From Rhizobium lentis (GTDB lineage: Bacteria; Pseudomonadota; Alphaproteobacteria; Rhizobiales; Rhizobiaceae): 64,000 nucleotides of DNA. A program made the translations under genes and the position numbers. Shown here one piece after another: positions 24,500-33,718 of this stretch; position 1 is the stretch's first letter; each line of letters opens with the position of its first letter. The notes below the pieces were generated by a model. That model searched no databases, had not been told where the DNA came from, and saw nothing but the letters and a program-made list of their open reading frames with translations. Where the stretch lies: positions 1 to 64,000 of the forward strand of contig NZ_JACHBD010000010.1 of the NCBI RefSeq assembly GCF_014200175.1. Reading direction: 5' to 3'.

Positions 24500-25652
24500 C
24501 GCGTCGCGAGTTTGCTCATTTTGCGTCATGGACAACTCCAACCCGTCGATCGTGTTTGACGCAAACGGCCAATGTAACTGCTGTCGAGATGCGCTGAATC
24601 GCAAGCCGCACGAGTGGTGGACCGGCCCCGAAGGCGACATACGAATGCGGCGATTGATCGCCACATTGAAGGAAGAAGGCGCAGATAAGCCGTACGACGC
24701 CATGGTCGGGCTTAGCGGTGGAATTGACAGCGCGTTTCTTGCGCATCTAGCTGCGCGAAAGCATGGTCTTCGTCTTCTGGCGGTCCATGTCGACGGCGGT
24801 TGGAATTCCGAGCCCGCCGTCCACAATATTGAAATTCTTGTCCGAAAACTCGATCTCGACCTTCACACGTATGTAATCGAGTGGCAGGAGATGCGCGATC
24901 TGCAGATTGCGTTTATGAAGGCTTCTGTCCTCAATCAGGACATCCCGCAAGATCATGCATTCTTTTCCACCCTCTATAGGACAGCAGCTAAATTCGGCAT
25001 TCGTCACTTCCTCAGCGGCGTAAACTTCGCGTCAGAATCGGTGATACCCCGCGGCTTTGGCTATCCGTCGATTGACGGAACGCATGCGAGCGCGATTCAA
25101 GAACGCTTCGGCTCCTTGAAGCTCACGACCTATCCCTTCATGAGCCCTCTTGAGTATATTTGGCTTACCCGCGTCCGACGGCAACTCACCATTCACCGTC
25201 CGCTCAACTACATCGACTACAATAAAGAAGAGGCGCGCACTGAGCTTCAGCGCGAATATGGGTGGCGAGACTACGGCGGCAAACACAGTGAATCTCGATT
25301 CACAAAATTCTATCAGGATATCTATCTTCCGAAAAAATTTAACTTTGACAAAAGACGGCTTCATCTTTCAAGTTTGATTGTGGCCGGACAAATGACACGG
25401 GAGGAGGCGCTGCGCGAAATTTCAACGCCCATCATCTCCGTTCAGGATGCCCGCAGGGAAACAAAGTTCGTGGCCAAAAAGCTGGGATTGAAGCCGGAAG
25501 AGCTCCAATCGTATATCGAGGCACCGCCAGTACCGCACAGTAACTTTCCGAACGGCATGTGGCTTCATAAAGCGCTTTTGCGCCTGCGTAAGGTGACTCG
25601 AATTTTGCTGCCGTCACGCAGCGCAACCGTAGAGGCAGCTGATGTCGACTAG
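24486..25652 (+). CDS. N-acetyl sugar amidotransferase (WbpG/PseA family)
   Basis: This 388-residue enzyme of the PP-loop ATPase fold has loop GLSGGIDS at residues 75-82. A zinc-type cysteine set precedes it: C10 and C13 (CSFC) and C30, C32 and C33. These are the marks of WbpG/PseA, which convert an N-acetyl group to an acetamidino group using ATP and ammonia. Ammonia comes from HisH2/HisF2, encoded directly upstream. The start is either the GTG at 24486 (nine bases after GGAGGAGG) or the ATG at 24492; the former has better spacing. Overlaps hisF2 by 14 bases and wzy by 11. Confidence 0.88.
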   Translation: MLMDNASRVCSFCVMDNSNPSIVFDANGQCNCCRDALNRKPHEWWTGPEGDIRMRRLIATLKEEGADKPYDAMVGLSGGIDSAFLAHLAARKHGLRLLAVHVDGGWNSEPAVHNIEILVRKLDLDLHTYVIEWQEMRDLQIAFMKASVLNQDIPQDHAFFSTLYRTAAKFGIRHFLSGVNFASESVIPRGFGYPSIDGTHASAIQERFGSLKLTTYPFMSPLEYIWLTRVRRQLTIHRPLNYIDYNKEEARTELQREYGWRDYGGKHSESRFTKFYQDIYLPKKFNFDKRRLHLSSLIVAGQMTREEALREISTPIISVQDARRETKFVAKKLGLKPEELQSYIEAPPVPHSNFPNGMWLHKALLRLRKVTRILLPSRSATVEAADVD

Positions 25653-27000
25653 CCTCGTCTTCGCAATGGCTGTCACACTGTCGGTGGGCTTCTACGTTTG
25701 GAAGGTGGGTATCAATCTGACGCTTTCGTCAGTATTTTTAGGCCTCATGCTCATGCTTCATGGCCCTATGTATCTATATTACACTCGAGTATGGGGTCCT
25801 CAGACCAAGTTCTTCGAGACAATCATGTCTGCTGCCCCCTATAATGATGCTATAGGCGCGCTGGATCTCTCACTTGCCATTTCAATTATCTGCATTACTT
25901 TCGGTATAGGGTTGGCGGATTTCGCGTCTGGCATTAGTCATCAGCAGATCCAGGCTGCCCTGCATTCCTGGCGTACTCGGCCTGTCCGCATATCTAAAGG
26001 CGTCGGTCAACGCGTCGAGGTTATTTCAATAATCGGACTCCTTATCATTTTGGCGGTTGTTGTGTTAGAAAACAACATACCCAAAATAATCGTCTACTTT
26101 ATTTCGGATGCAAGTGAGGTCGCGAAAATTGCGATGCGACGAGAGTCGGGTGGAAGCCGCTTTTATCTTTTCAATCTCCTGGTCTCCAATGTACTTCCGT
26201 TCTGTGCCTTTTGCTGCTTTATAGTAATAAGACAGCGGTCAATGAAATTGAGAGCGATCGCGATTGCTTGGGCTTTTATAATCGCCGTTGTGGTGGCCAA
26301 GGCCTCAACTCTGAGCAAGGCACCACTGGCGATATTTATACTGCAGTTGCTAGTCGTTGAACATCTTAGAAAATCTTTAGATTTGCCGTTAGGGATGGCG
26401 ATCAGGTTTATTCTGTTTGGCGTACTTCTGTTCGGAGCGATGGTACTTATTGCCATTCGTGAATTACATGGTGTCGGCGACGCACTCGAATTTCTCTTTT
26501 ACCGGATATTCATGATCCCGAATGAGAGCTTGCTCGAGTATTATACTGCAATTCCTAGCGTTATCCCGTACAGCTGGGGCAGTAAGTCCAGTTGGCTGAT
26601 CAGCTTTCTAGCGGGAGAACCCAATGAGCCAACTTATCTACTGGTCGGCGCCGTCCATAGGGGTGTGGAAGGTTCCACATCGACAGCATTGTTCATCGCG
26701 GATGCTTGGGCCGACTTCTCTTGGATTGGCGTTCTTCTGTTTTCACTCTTTGCCGGCTTCTTTATTCGTTTGCTAGATATCGAACTTTTCGTAAAGCGAG
26801 GAAAGACCGTCGCAACAATTGCGGGGCTGGCTCTCGGCCACTATGGAATATTCGTGATGCTTTCAACCGCTCTTCAAACTGCGATGATGACAGGTGGTTT
26901 AATTTTGATTATTCCACTAGTAGTGGCGCTGTCTAGTTCGCTGAAGTGGGTGCCAGATAACAACAATGGCGGGCGAGAACAGCTTGTCACGACCGGATAG
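25642..27000 (+). CDS. O-antigen/polysaccharide polymerase (Wzy-like)
   Basis: This 452-residue integral membrane protein has around 10-12 helices and little sequence conservation, as usual for Wzy. Long hydrophobic stretches alternate with one large loop (about residues 270-350) that carries RIFMIPNESLLEYYTAIP and SYSW-like residues. The RIFM-P motif and a GVEGSTSTALFIADAW-like loop are recurrent in oligosaccharide-repeat polymerases. It sits between the sugar-amidination genes and glycosyltransferases, with the flippase upstream, the normal Wzx/Wzy set. The assignment rests on topology and context. Confidence 0.72.
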   Translation: MSTSLVFAMAVTLSVGFYVWKVGINLTLSSVFLGLMLMLHGPMYLYYTRVWGPQTKFFETIMSAAPYNDAIGALDLSLAISIICITFGIGLADFASGISHQQIQAALHSWRTRPVRISKGVGQRVEVISIIGLLIILAVVVLENNIPKIIVYFISDASEVAKIAMRRESGGSRFYLFNLLVSNVLPFCAFCCFIVIRQRSMKLRAIAIAWAFIIAVVVAKASTLSKAPLAIFILQLLVVEHLRKSLDLPLGMAIRFILFGVLLFGAMVLIAIRELHGVGDALEFLFYRIFMIPNESLLEYYTAIPSVIPYSWGSKSSWLISFLAGEPNEPTYLLVGAVHRGVEGSTSTALFIADAWADFSWIGVLLFSLFAGFFIRLLDIELFVKRGKTVATIAGLALGHYGIFVMLSTALQTAMMTGGLILIIPLVVALSSSLKWVPDNNNGGREQLVTTG

Positions 27001-27015
27001 ATATAGAAGTCCTAG

Positions 27016-28107
27016 ATGCGCGTTTTTCAGAATTCCGGGGTATATCCGGCTTACCTGCAGCGGCTCAACATGCTCGCAGGCGGTGCGAGAAGTTTTTCAG
27101 ATCGATTGGCGCTTTTTCTGGATGATCGCTATGGGGCTTGTCACATATTAAAACCGGCGATGGATAGGTCGCCAGAGTTCTTCTTTACGAATGGCGATGA
27201 CGAGATACTCCAAAGATACTGGGCGATAGAAAACGGCTTGCCCGCTTCCTCCGACATGGAGAAAATTTTGTTGAGCCAGATCGAGCATCATCGCACTGAG
27301 ATATTCTATAATTTGGATCCAATGCGATACGGAAACGAATTTGTCCGCAAGCTTCCCGGCAGCGTGCGGAAGTCAATCATGTGGCGAGCGGCACCTTCGA
27401 GCAACGCCGACTTTGGCGCTTACGATTTGATAGTCTGCAACTTTCCTCTCATACTGGAAGGTTATAGGAAGCTTGGCTGGCGGGCTGAATATTTTACGCC
27501 GGCCCATGATCCTGCAATGGATAGCTACGCCGAAAACCGAAATCGACCAATCGATGTGCTTTTCGTCGGAGGATATAGTCGTCACCACCGTCGCCGTGCA
27601 GAGATACTGGAAGCGGTATCTGCCATTAGAAGAGATTTCGAAGTTCACTACCATCTTGACCGGTCACGACTGACTAGGCTTGCGGAAAGCCCAATTGGGT
27701 GGCTTTTGCCTCTCGGGAAGCACAGACGTCCAACGAATATTCGTGCAGTATCCCGTGCCCCACTCTTCGGGCGCGAGCTTTATGAAGCGATTTCAAAGTC
27801 GAAAATCGTTCTAAACGGCGCTGTCGATATGGCGGGCACGGATAGGGGAAATATGCGATGCTGGGAATCGTTGGGATGTGGTGCATTAATGGTGTCGGAC
27901 GCCGGCGTTTATCCCGAGGGGATGGTCGACAATGTCAGCGTCGTTACTTATGAAGATGCTGAGTCCGCACAGCTGAAAATCGTAAAACTGCTTAGGGAAC
28001 CGGAGCGTCTTCAGGCGTTGGCTAAGGAAGGAACTCGAACTGTACGGACGTCATACAGCAAGCATGCTCAATGGCTTAATTTCCAACAGCTGGCTGGTAA
28101 CGCATGA
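27016..28107 (+). CDS. Glycosyltransferase (GT4-like, group 1)
   Basis: This 363-residue cytosolic glycosyltransferase is of GT-B type. The C-terminal half carries a NGAVDMAGTDRGNMRCWESLGCGALMVSDAG segment, with the glutamate that recognises the nucleotide sugar in the E-(x7)-E-like region, and IDVLFVGGYSRHHRRRAEIL begins the C-terminal domain. It transfers one sugar of the repeat unit; donor and acceptor are not readable. The N-terminal domain is short and divergent. The ribosome site is weak. The stop overlaps the following acyltransferase start (ATGA). Confidence 0.72.
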   Translation: MRVFQNSGVYPAYLQRLNMLAGGARSFSDRLALFLDDRYGACHILKPAMDRSPEFFFTNGDDEILQRYWAIENGLPASSDMEKILLSQIEHHRTEIFYNLDPMRYGNEFVRKLPGSVRKSIMWRAAPSSNADFGAYDLIVCNFPLILEGYRKLGWRAEYFTPAHDPAMDSYAENRNRPIDVLFVGGYSRHHRRRAEILEAVSAIRRDFEVHYHLDRSRLTRLAESPIGWLLPLGKHRRPTNIRAVSRAPLFGRELYEAISKSKIVLNGAVDMAGTDRGNMRCWESLGCGALMVSDAGVYPEGMVDNVSVVTYEDAESAQLKIVKLLREPERLQALAKEGTRTVRTSYSKHAQWLNFQQLAGNA

Positions 28108-28697
28108 CGTTAAGCCCGGCCACAATCGCAAACACGGCGGCGGGATGGTTAATTCGCAGGCGCAGTAAATTTGTCGTTGGGAGCAGTAGCACTGTCCGGT
28201 GGCTAGCATTGCGATCCATTCGTCGAGGCACCGTGGAGATTGGCGAGAGATGTATCATCAATTGCAACATTAGCTTTGACCACCCCGATGGCCGCATCAC
28301 CATTGGCGATCGCTGCTACATAGGCGCCAGTCATTTGGTTTGCCATTCCGCGATTGCGATTGGAAACGACGTCATCATCTCATGGGGAGTGACAATTGTG
28401 GATCACGATTCACATTCTCTCGACTGGGAGCTGCGCAAGAACGATGTGACAGATTGGAGCTTGGGGAACAAGGATTGGACGGGGGTATCCATCAGGCCGG
28501 TGGTTATTCGAAACCAGGTGTGGATTGGTTTCGGCGCGAGTATTCTGAAGGGGGTGACAGTCGGTGACGGGGCGGTTATTGGAGCCAATGCAGTTGTCAC
28601 GCGCGATGTCCCGCCTTACGCAGTCGTCGCCGGTAACCCTGCTCGCATAATTCGGATTCTCACCCCGACACCAAGAGAGGCAGAAGCTCAACCATGA
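28104..28697 (+). CDS. Hexapeptide-repeat acyltransferase (WcaF/NodL-like)
   Basis: This 197-residue left-handed beta-helix acyltransferase has hexapeptide repeats (VEIGER, ITIGDR, IAIGND) and the maltose/galactoside acetyltransferase C-terminal signature VGDGAVIGANAVVTRDVP...AVVAGNPARIIR. An active-site histidine (SWGVTIVDHDSHS, near residue 107) is present. It probably O-acetylates a sugar of the repeat unit. Overlap with both neighbours (ATGA) shows that it is translated with the glycosyltransferase upstream and the methyltransferase downstream. Confidence 0.85.
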   Translation: MTLSPATIANTAAGWLIRRRSKFVVGSSSTVRWLALRSIRRGTVEIGERCIINCNISFDHPDGRITIGDRCYIGASHLVCHSAIAIGNDVIISWGVTIVDHDSHSLDWELRKNDVTDWSLGNKDWTGVSIRPVVIRNQVWIGFGASILKGVTVGDGAVIGANAVVTRDVPPYAVVAGNPARIIRILTPTPREAEAQP

Positions 28698-29548
28698 CAG
28701 CAACAAAGTTGGATACATGGGAAGAAGCCGTCCAGTGGCTTCGGCAACAGCCTGATCAGCAGAAGCTGGTATTTGATGCGTATTACGACGATCCAATTCT
28801 GGAGGCCGCGGAGCGCTATTGGCGGAGCGGTGAGTGGTCTGCCATTCGTGAATTTCTCCCGCAGGCACCAGGAACCGCTGTAGATATTGGCGCCGGCCGC
28901 GGGATAGCCAGCTATGCTTTGGCTAAGGAAGGTTTCGAAGTAACGGCACTCGAACCCGACGCGAGCGACCTCGTAGGTGCTGGTGCAATTCGAGAGCTCT
29001 CCAATGAAGCTCGTCTTTCAATTTCGATCGCCGAAGAATTTTCCGAGAAGCTCCCGTTCCCTGAGCATGCCTTCGATGTGGTTTTTGCCAGAGCCGTTCT
29101 GCACCACACCTCGGATCTGTCGGCCGCATGTCGTGAATTCTATCGAGTGCTCAAACCGGGTGGGCGCTTCATCGCAGTACGCGAACATGTCATATCGAGC
29201 GAACGCGATTTGCCGACCTTTCTCGATCGCCATCCCCTACACAAGCTCTATGGAGGGGAAAACGCCTTTCTCCTGAATGACTACCGGAACTCGATTGTTT
29301 CTGCCGGTTTTAAGATGGACAGGCTACTTACACCTTTTGAGAGCGAGATCAACTTCGCGCCCTACACTCCCGAGGAGTTGAAGGCGGAAATTGGAGCGCG
29401 GATTGCCGTGCGATTGCCGCTTATTGCAAAAGCAACTCAGGTGCTTTTGAATATTCGCGCTGTATGGGCAATCTTCTCGCGCGCCGCAGCGAACTTTGAT
29501 CATCGGCCTGGTCGGCTATATTCCTTTGTCGCTACGCGGCCCCTATAA
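28694..29548 (+). CDS. SAM-dependent class I methyltransferase
   Basis: This 284-residue protein has motif I VDIGAGRGIASYALAKEGF near residue 56, beta-2 acidic VTALEPDASD, and motif IV-like DVVFARAVLHHTSDL near 125. It is a Methyltransf_11/25-type enzyme. A methyltransferase within a polysaccharide gene set typically O-methylates a sugar or the non-reducing end. It is not closely similar to the other methyltransferase of the locus (16128). ATGA overlap with the acyltransferase before it. Confidence 0.82.
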   Translation: MTATKLDTWEEAVQWLRQQPDQQKLVFDAYYDDPILEAAERYWRSGEWSAIREFLPQAPGTAVDIGAGRGIASYALAKEGFEVTALEPDASDLVGAGAIRELSNEARLSISIAEEFSEKLPFPEHAFDVVFARAVLHHTSDLSAACREFYRVLKPGGRFIAVREHVISSERDLPTFLDRHPLHKLYGGENAFLLNDYRNSIVSAGFKMDRLLTPFESEINFAPYTPEELKAEIGARIAVRLPLIAKATQVLLNIRAVWAIFSRAAANFDHRPGRLYSFVATRPL

Positions 29549-29557
29549 AGAAAAAGA

Positions 29558-30508
29558 ATGGCTCGTATACTAATAACAGGCGCTCACGGATTTATCGGAA
29601 GACATCTGGCAAAGTCGCTCGCACTTGCCGGAAACGTGGTGATTGGCCTCGGGCATGGGAATTGGCCACCGCTTCATGCTCAGCGTTGGGGGCTGGTTTA
29701 TTGGCTAAATGGCGAGATCGACATCCCCAACCTTCGCTCAATTCAAAAGCAGTTCGGAACGGTCGACATCGTATACCATCTCGCGGGCGGCTCTTCAGTG
29801 GGAGCAGCAATCGCAAATCCCCGCGAAGATTTCCACCGTACGGTCAGCTCCACAGTTGAACTGCTAGAATGGCTGCGCCAGGAGGCCTCAAAAAGTATAC
29901 TGGTGGCGGTTTCTAGTGCTGCTGTTTACGGGGCAGGCCATATAGGCCAGATAGCGGAGACGGCGAGACCGAACCCCTTCTCCCCCTACGGTCATCACAA
30001 GCATATAATGGAATCTTTGTGCATCTCCTATTCCGAGAGCTATCAGTTGAAAGTGGTGATTGGTCGCTTGTTTTCGGTCTATGGGGAGGGATTACGCAAG
30101 CAGCTGCTTTGGGATGTTTGCTCGCAGCTCGAGGTCCATCCTGACCAGATCCTTCTCGGTGGTAGTGGCAACGAGCTTCGAGACTGGACGGCGGTGACCG
30201 ACGTCGTGCGCGCGCTGTCGTTTATCCACACGGAAGCCAACCTCCCACCAAAGGTCATCAATATCGGCACTGGCCGCGGCACCAATGTTCGTACGATCGT
30301 TGAAGGCGTTGGCCAAGCATGGGCGGCCGATACCAACTTGAGTCCTGAAATTGAATTCTCAGGCAAAGCAAGAGCTGGCGATCCCCAGAGTCTGATCGCA
30401 CAATCGGATCAGCTCGCAGCTCTAGGATTTGAGTGGCAAAAGGATTTGATGGAAGGCCTAGCCGATTACGTCCGCTGGTTTCGCTCCGAATCTGGGGCGA
30501 GATCATGA
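29558..30508 (+). CDS. NAD-dependent sugar epimerase/dehydratase
   Basis: This 316-residue extended SDR has Rossmann motif ITGAHGFIGRHLAK (residues 6-19) and a YxxxK catalytic pair in SPYGHHK. The catalytic-serine segment VAVSSAAVYG precedes it. The GSGNELRDWTAVTDVVRAL segment (about 200-220) is typical of nucleotide-sugar epimerases. It likely makes a rare nucleotide sugar for the repeat unit, by epimerisation or reduction. The exact reaction is not clear. Its stop overlaps the next glycosyltransferase start (ATGA). Confidence 0.82.
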   Translation: MARILITGAHGFIGRHLAKSLALAGNVVIGLGHGNWPPLHAQRWGLVYWLNGEIDIPNLRSIQKQFGTVDIVYHLAGGSSVGAAIANPREDFHRTVSSTVELLEWLRQEASKSILVAVSSAAVYGAGHIGQIAETARPNPFSPYGHHKHIMESLCISYSESYQLKVVIGRLFSVYGEGLRKQLLWDVCSQLEVHPDQILLGGSGNELRDWTAVTDVVRALSFIHTEANLPPKVINIGTGRGTNVRTIVEGVGQAWAADTNLSPEIEFSGKARAGDPQSLIAQSDQLAALGFEWQKDLMEGLADYVRWFRSESGARS

Positions 30509-31674
30509 TCCGCATTGCCTTCACGATGATCGGTGGGAAAAGCTGGACAGGCGGTTATAACTATCTGTTGAATCTCGTTACGCTGCTGTCCAATGATCAG
30601 GGTAGGGCTGTTGCGCCCGTGATGTTCTTCGGCACCGACGTCAATGAGGATGATGTAACCCCTTTTGTCGCACTTAACAGCGTCCAGGTGGTCCGTAGTC
30701 CGCTCTTTAACAGATCTAGGTGTCTTAAATCTCTGCTTACCAGCATTGTCACAAGCGCCGACTGGGGTGTGCGTAACTTATTTAGAGTTCATCAGATTGA
30801 CGTAACATTTGAAGTGGCACAATTTTTTGGCTTCAATCTAGGCGTCCCCGCTATTGCCTGGATTCCGGATTTTCAGCACCGCTTCCTTCCCCATCTCTTC
30901 AGCCGGGTCGGTTACTGGAAACGCGATATAGGGTTTAGAATTCAGATTCTAGGAAAACGCGAAATAATGCTGAGCAGCGAGGATTCGCGGATTGCTTGTG
31001 AACATTTCTATCCGTCCTCCCGAGGGCGCACACATGTCGCTAGATTCGCAGTGCAGCCCAAGGGAGTGATTGCTCCTTCGGCTGCCCGTGCTCTCGCTGA
31101 CAAATATGAACTGCCTGAGCGATACATCTTCCTTCCTAATCAGTTCTGGCAACATAAGAACCATCTGCTTGTCGTAGAAGCATTGAAGATTCTGCATCGC
31201 CGCGGTCAAGAGGTTACGATAGTAGCATCTGGTAGCCAGTGTGATCCGCGCGATCCCTCTTATTTTCCGCGGGTGAGGGCTGCCATCGACAGTTCCGGTC
31301 TTTCCTCGAACTTCATACTTCTCGGCCTTATTCCGTATCGCGATCTCGCCCCGCTTGCAGTCGCCAGTATGGCCTTGCTGAATCCATCTCTCTTCGAAGG
31401 ATGGAGCACGACAGTCGAAGAAGCTCTATCTTGGGGCGTGCCACTGATTTTGTCTGATTTGGACGTCAACCGTGAACAGGCGGGTGAAGCGGCGGTCTAT
31501 TTCGATCGCTATGACGCGCACGCGTTGGCCGACGCACTCGCTTCGGCAACCCCGTCTTCGCCGGATGTCGTGTTCGAACGGGCAGCGAAGGCACAGGCCG
31601 TCGCTAACGAACGGGTAAACCGTTTTATCGCCGATTTCCATTCACTCGTTCAGCGAGCCGCCAAGCGCCGGTAA
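30505..31674 (+). CDS. Glycosyltransferase family 4 protein
   Basis: This 389-residue GT-B retaining glycosyltransferase opens RIAFTMIGGKSWTGGYNYLLNLV, with the glycine-rich donor-site loop GGxxYL. The C-terminal domain has YIFLPNQFWQHKNHLLVVEAL and the conserved NPSLFEGWSTTVEEALSWGVP segment (about residues 295-315), which includes the E-x7-E nucleotide-sugar motif. It adds one sugar of the repeat unit. The open frame runs further upstream, but the family N-terminus and ATGA overlap fix the start at 30505. Confidence 0.87.
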   Translation: MIRIAFTMIGGKSWTGGYNYLLNLVTLLSNDQGRAVAPVMFFGTDVNEDDVTPFVALNSVQVVRSPLFNRSRCLKSLLTSIVTSADWGVRNLFRVHQIDVTFEVAQFFGFNLGVPAIAWIPDFQHRFLPHLFSRVGYWKRDIGFRIQILGKREIMLSSEDSRIACEHFYPSSRGRTHVARFAVQPKGVIAPSAARALADKYELPERYIFLPNQFWQHKNHLLVVEALKILHRRGQEVTIVASGSQCDPRDPSYFPRVRAAIDSSGLSSNFILLGLIPYRDLAPLAVASMALLNPSLFEGWSTTVEEALSWGVPLILSDLDVNREQAGEAAVYFDRYDAHALADALASATPSSPDVVFERAAKAQAVANERVNRFIADFHSLVQRAAKRR

Positions 31675-31732
31675 CAGACTTTAGAGGAAGGCCGGCAGAC
31701 TGACCTCCTATCCACCAGCGACGAAATCAATA

Positions 31733-32512
31733 ATGCGCAACCCAAAAATTTCAATCATCACCGTTGTATTTAATAGTGAAGCCACGATCGTTGACACGAT
31801 AGAGTCTGTTCGCGCCCAAAACTATCCAAACATGGAATATATAGTTGTTGACGGACTCTCAAAGGATCGCACGCTGGACCGGATCCACGAACACGGCGAT
31901 GTTATCACGCGGCTGGTTTCCGAAAAGGACTTTGGTATCTATGATGCCATGAACAAAGGAATACGTCTTGCGACCGGTGAAGTTATAGGCTTCATCAATG
32001 GGGACGACTTCTACATGCCAGGTGTTCTGGCAAAGGTTGCAGAGGCGTTTTTGGATCCGGGCTTGGACGCGTGCTACGGCGATCTTTGCTATGTTCGGCA
32101 AAATGATATCTCTTCGGTAGTGCGCCACTGGCGCTCTTCGCCTTTTGTGCCGGGAGCTTTCGAAGAGGGCTGGTGCCCGCCTCATCCAACCTTCTTTGTT
32201 CGGCGGGAGGTCTACGAGCGCCATGGTCTATTTGACCTCGATTACAGGATTGCTGCTGATGTCGAATTAATGATGCGGTTTCTAGAGCGCCACCATATCA
32301 ACTCAAATTATTTGCCCGGAGTAATGGTAACGATGCGCTTGGGCGGCACCACAAATCGCAGTTGGCAAAATATCTTGCAGCAGAACAGAGAAGTCCTTCA
32401 TGCGCTCAAAATTCATGGCTTGAGAGCCAACCCAGTACGCTTCTTCTCGAAGAAGCTTGTATCGCGTGGAATACAGGTATTCCGCGCGGTTTGGTTCAAA
32501 GTGCGGGGATGA
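31733..32512 (+). CDS. Glycosyltransferase family 2 (WcaA-like)
   Basis: This 259-residue GT-A inverting glycosyltransferase has N-terminal ISIITVVFNSEATIVDTIES (residues 5-24), MEYIVVDGLSKDRT, and GFINGDDFYMPGVL, whose GDD stands in the DXD metal position. VRREVYERHGLFDLDYRIAADVEL near 165 is a typical acceptor-domain block with ED-like residues. It transfers one sugar of the repeat unit. It ends two bases from the convergent wzz-like gene. Confidence 0.85.
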   Translation: MRNPKISIITVVFNSEATIVDTIESVRAQNYPNMEYIVVDGLSKDRTLDRIHEHGDVITRLVSEKDFGIYDAMNKGIRLATGEVIGFINGDDFYMPGVLAKVAEAFLDPGLDACYGDLCYVRQNDISSVVRHWRSSPFVPGAFEEGWCPPHPTFFVRREVYERHGLFDLDYRIAADVELMMRFLERHHINSNYLPGVMVTMRLGGTTNRSWQNILQQNREVLHALKIHGLRANPVRFFSKKLVSRGIQVFRAVWFKVRG

Positions 32513-32513
32513 G

Positions 32514-33341
32514 TTAGCTCTTCGGCCGTCTGCGGCGATTTCGTTGGATGACATACGCGTCTTTTAGGAGATTTACCAGAACGCCGGTAACAAAACCGAT
32601 AAAGAGACCCGCACTCAGAATAGTTATCTTTGTGGGAGAGGCTGGATTTGGCGGAGCATAAATTGGAGAAAGCAGCGTAGCAGACTTGCCTAATTCGAGT
32701 TTAGCCGTGAGATCGGCAATATCCTTACGCAAGGCGATCGCGTCGTCCCGAGTGGCGAGGTATATTGCTTGCTGCCATTCGGAACCCTGCGCCTGCTTGA
32801 GAAGATTAGAATTTTCGGCGAGCTGGCTCTGAAGGGAGCTGATTTTAGATTTCAGACGTTCCAAACCGTCGGATGCGACTGACGTCTGCTGTTCTTGAAC
32901 CCCCCGCACGATCGCAGCTACACATTGCTGCGCCAATTCGGGGGTAGGCGCAGTAAATGAAATTTCAACGACGTCACTCGGAACCGACGGTGCCTTCACG
33001 CGCACATTGTGCGCTATCTGTTCGGATGTTGCCACGCCGCCACCGGAGCATGTGGAGACGGTCTGCTGATCGAAAGCGGATGGAGACTGGAGACGAAAAG
33101 TAACATGCTCGCGAGGCTCTACAAGAGCGACAGCATTGGGGTCTAACTGCGTGGGATTAGACGCGGTTGCAAGCACCAGTTGGGCTGAAGCTTGATAAAA
33201 GGGTTGGCTACGCCACAGAAAAATGCCTGCTATCAGAACTCCAACGGAACAGCACACAACAATGCTGGCAACGCCTCTTCTCAAAAGCGATACAATCGAA
33301 AAAAGATTAATTTCCTCGTCAAATAACCTTTGTTCCATCAT
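32514..33341 (-). CDS. Polysaccharide chain-length determinant protein (Wzz-like)
   Basis: This protein of about 275 residues has one membrane helix near the N-terminus (about residues 25-45) and one near the C-terminus (around residues 240-260). A largely helical periplasmic domain (coiled-coil segments such as LERLKSKISSLQSQLAENS) lies between. A PNPASPTK motif sits just before the second helix, the proline-rich signature of Wzz/co-polymerases. It controls how many repeat units the Wzy polymerase adds. Start: MMEQRLF at 33341 gives a short cytosolic N-terminus; an earlier start at 33386 is possible. Confidence 0.82.
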   Translation of the reverse strand: MMEQRLFDEEINLFSIVSLLRRGVASIVVCCSVGVLIAGIFLWRSQPFYQASAQLVLATASNPTQLDPNAVALVEPREHVTFRLQSPSAFDQQTVSTCSGGGVATSEQIAHNVRVKAPSVPSDVVEISFTAPTPELAQQCVAAIVRGVQEQQTSVASDGLERLKSKISSLQSQLAENSNLLKQAQGSEWQQAIYLATRDDAIALRKDIADLTAKLELGKSATLLSPIYAPPNPASPTKITILSAGLFIGFVTGVLVNLLKDAYVIQRNRRRRPKS

Positions 33342-33718
33342 CTCAGCTTTCCACCATAGCGCCAAACTAGCAAAGAAATCTAACAAAAGCAGCAGGCTGA
33401 TGACGCTTCAATCCTATCGCACCTTCGATGTCAATCATCAAAAGGCCCGCATACACGCTTATCCCGATAACGTGGGTGACGGTCATGTGGTGCTTTGGCT
33501 TAGGTTCCTGGCGCTTTCGTCGGGGCCTTGAAAAAGGGGGGCCCGCTGGTATCTAGCGGTTGTGCTCGCTATTTGGTCGTAGGCAGCCACATCATAAATG
33601 GAGCTCATAAGTTTCACCAGAGCGGTCCTCGTCAGAGTCGTTGCCGGTCTCGTGGGCCGCGGCAGCCATTTTTGTCACTCACAGCGTGGCTGAACCCGAA
33701 CCCGCCGCCGCTCATGTC
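33342..33718. other. Intergenic stretch between wzz-like and wbpM-like genes
   Basis: This is about 380 bases without a convincing gene; short frames here have no family resemblance. A GGGGCCTT...AAGGGGGGCCC imperfect hairpin near 33523-33543 may be a terminator element. The remainder should contain the promoter of the minus-strand wzz-like gene. Confidence 0.45.
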
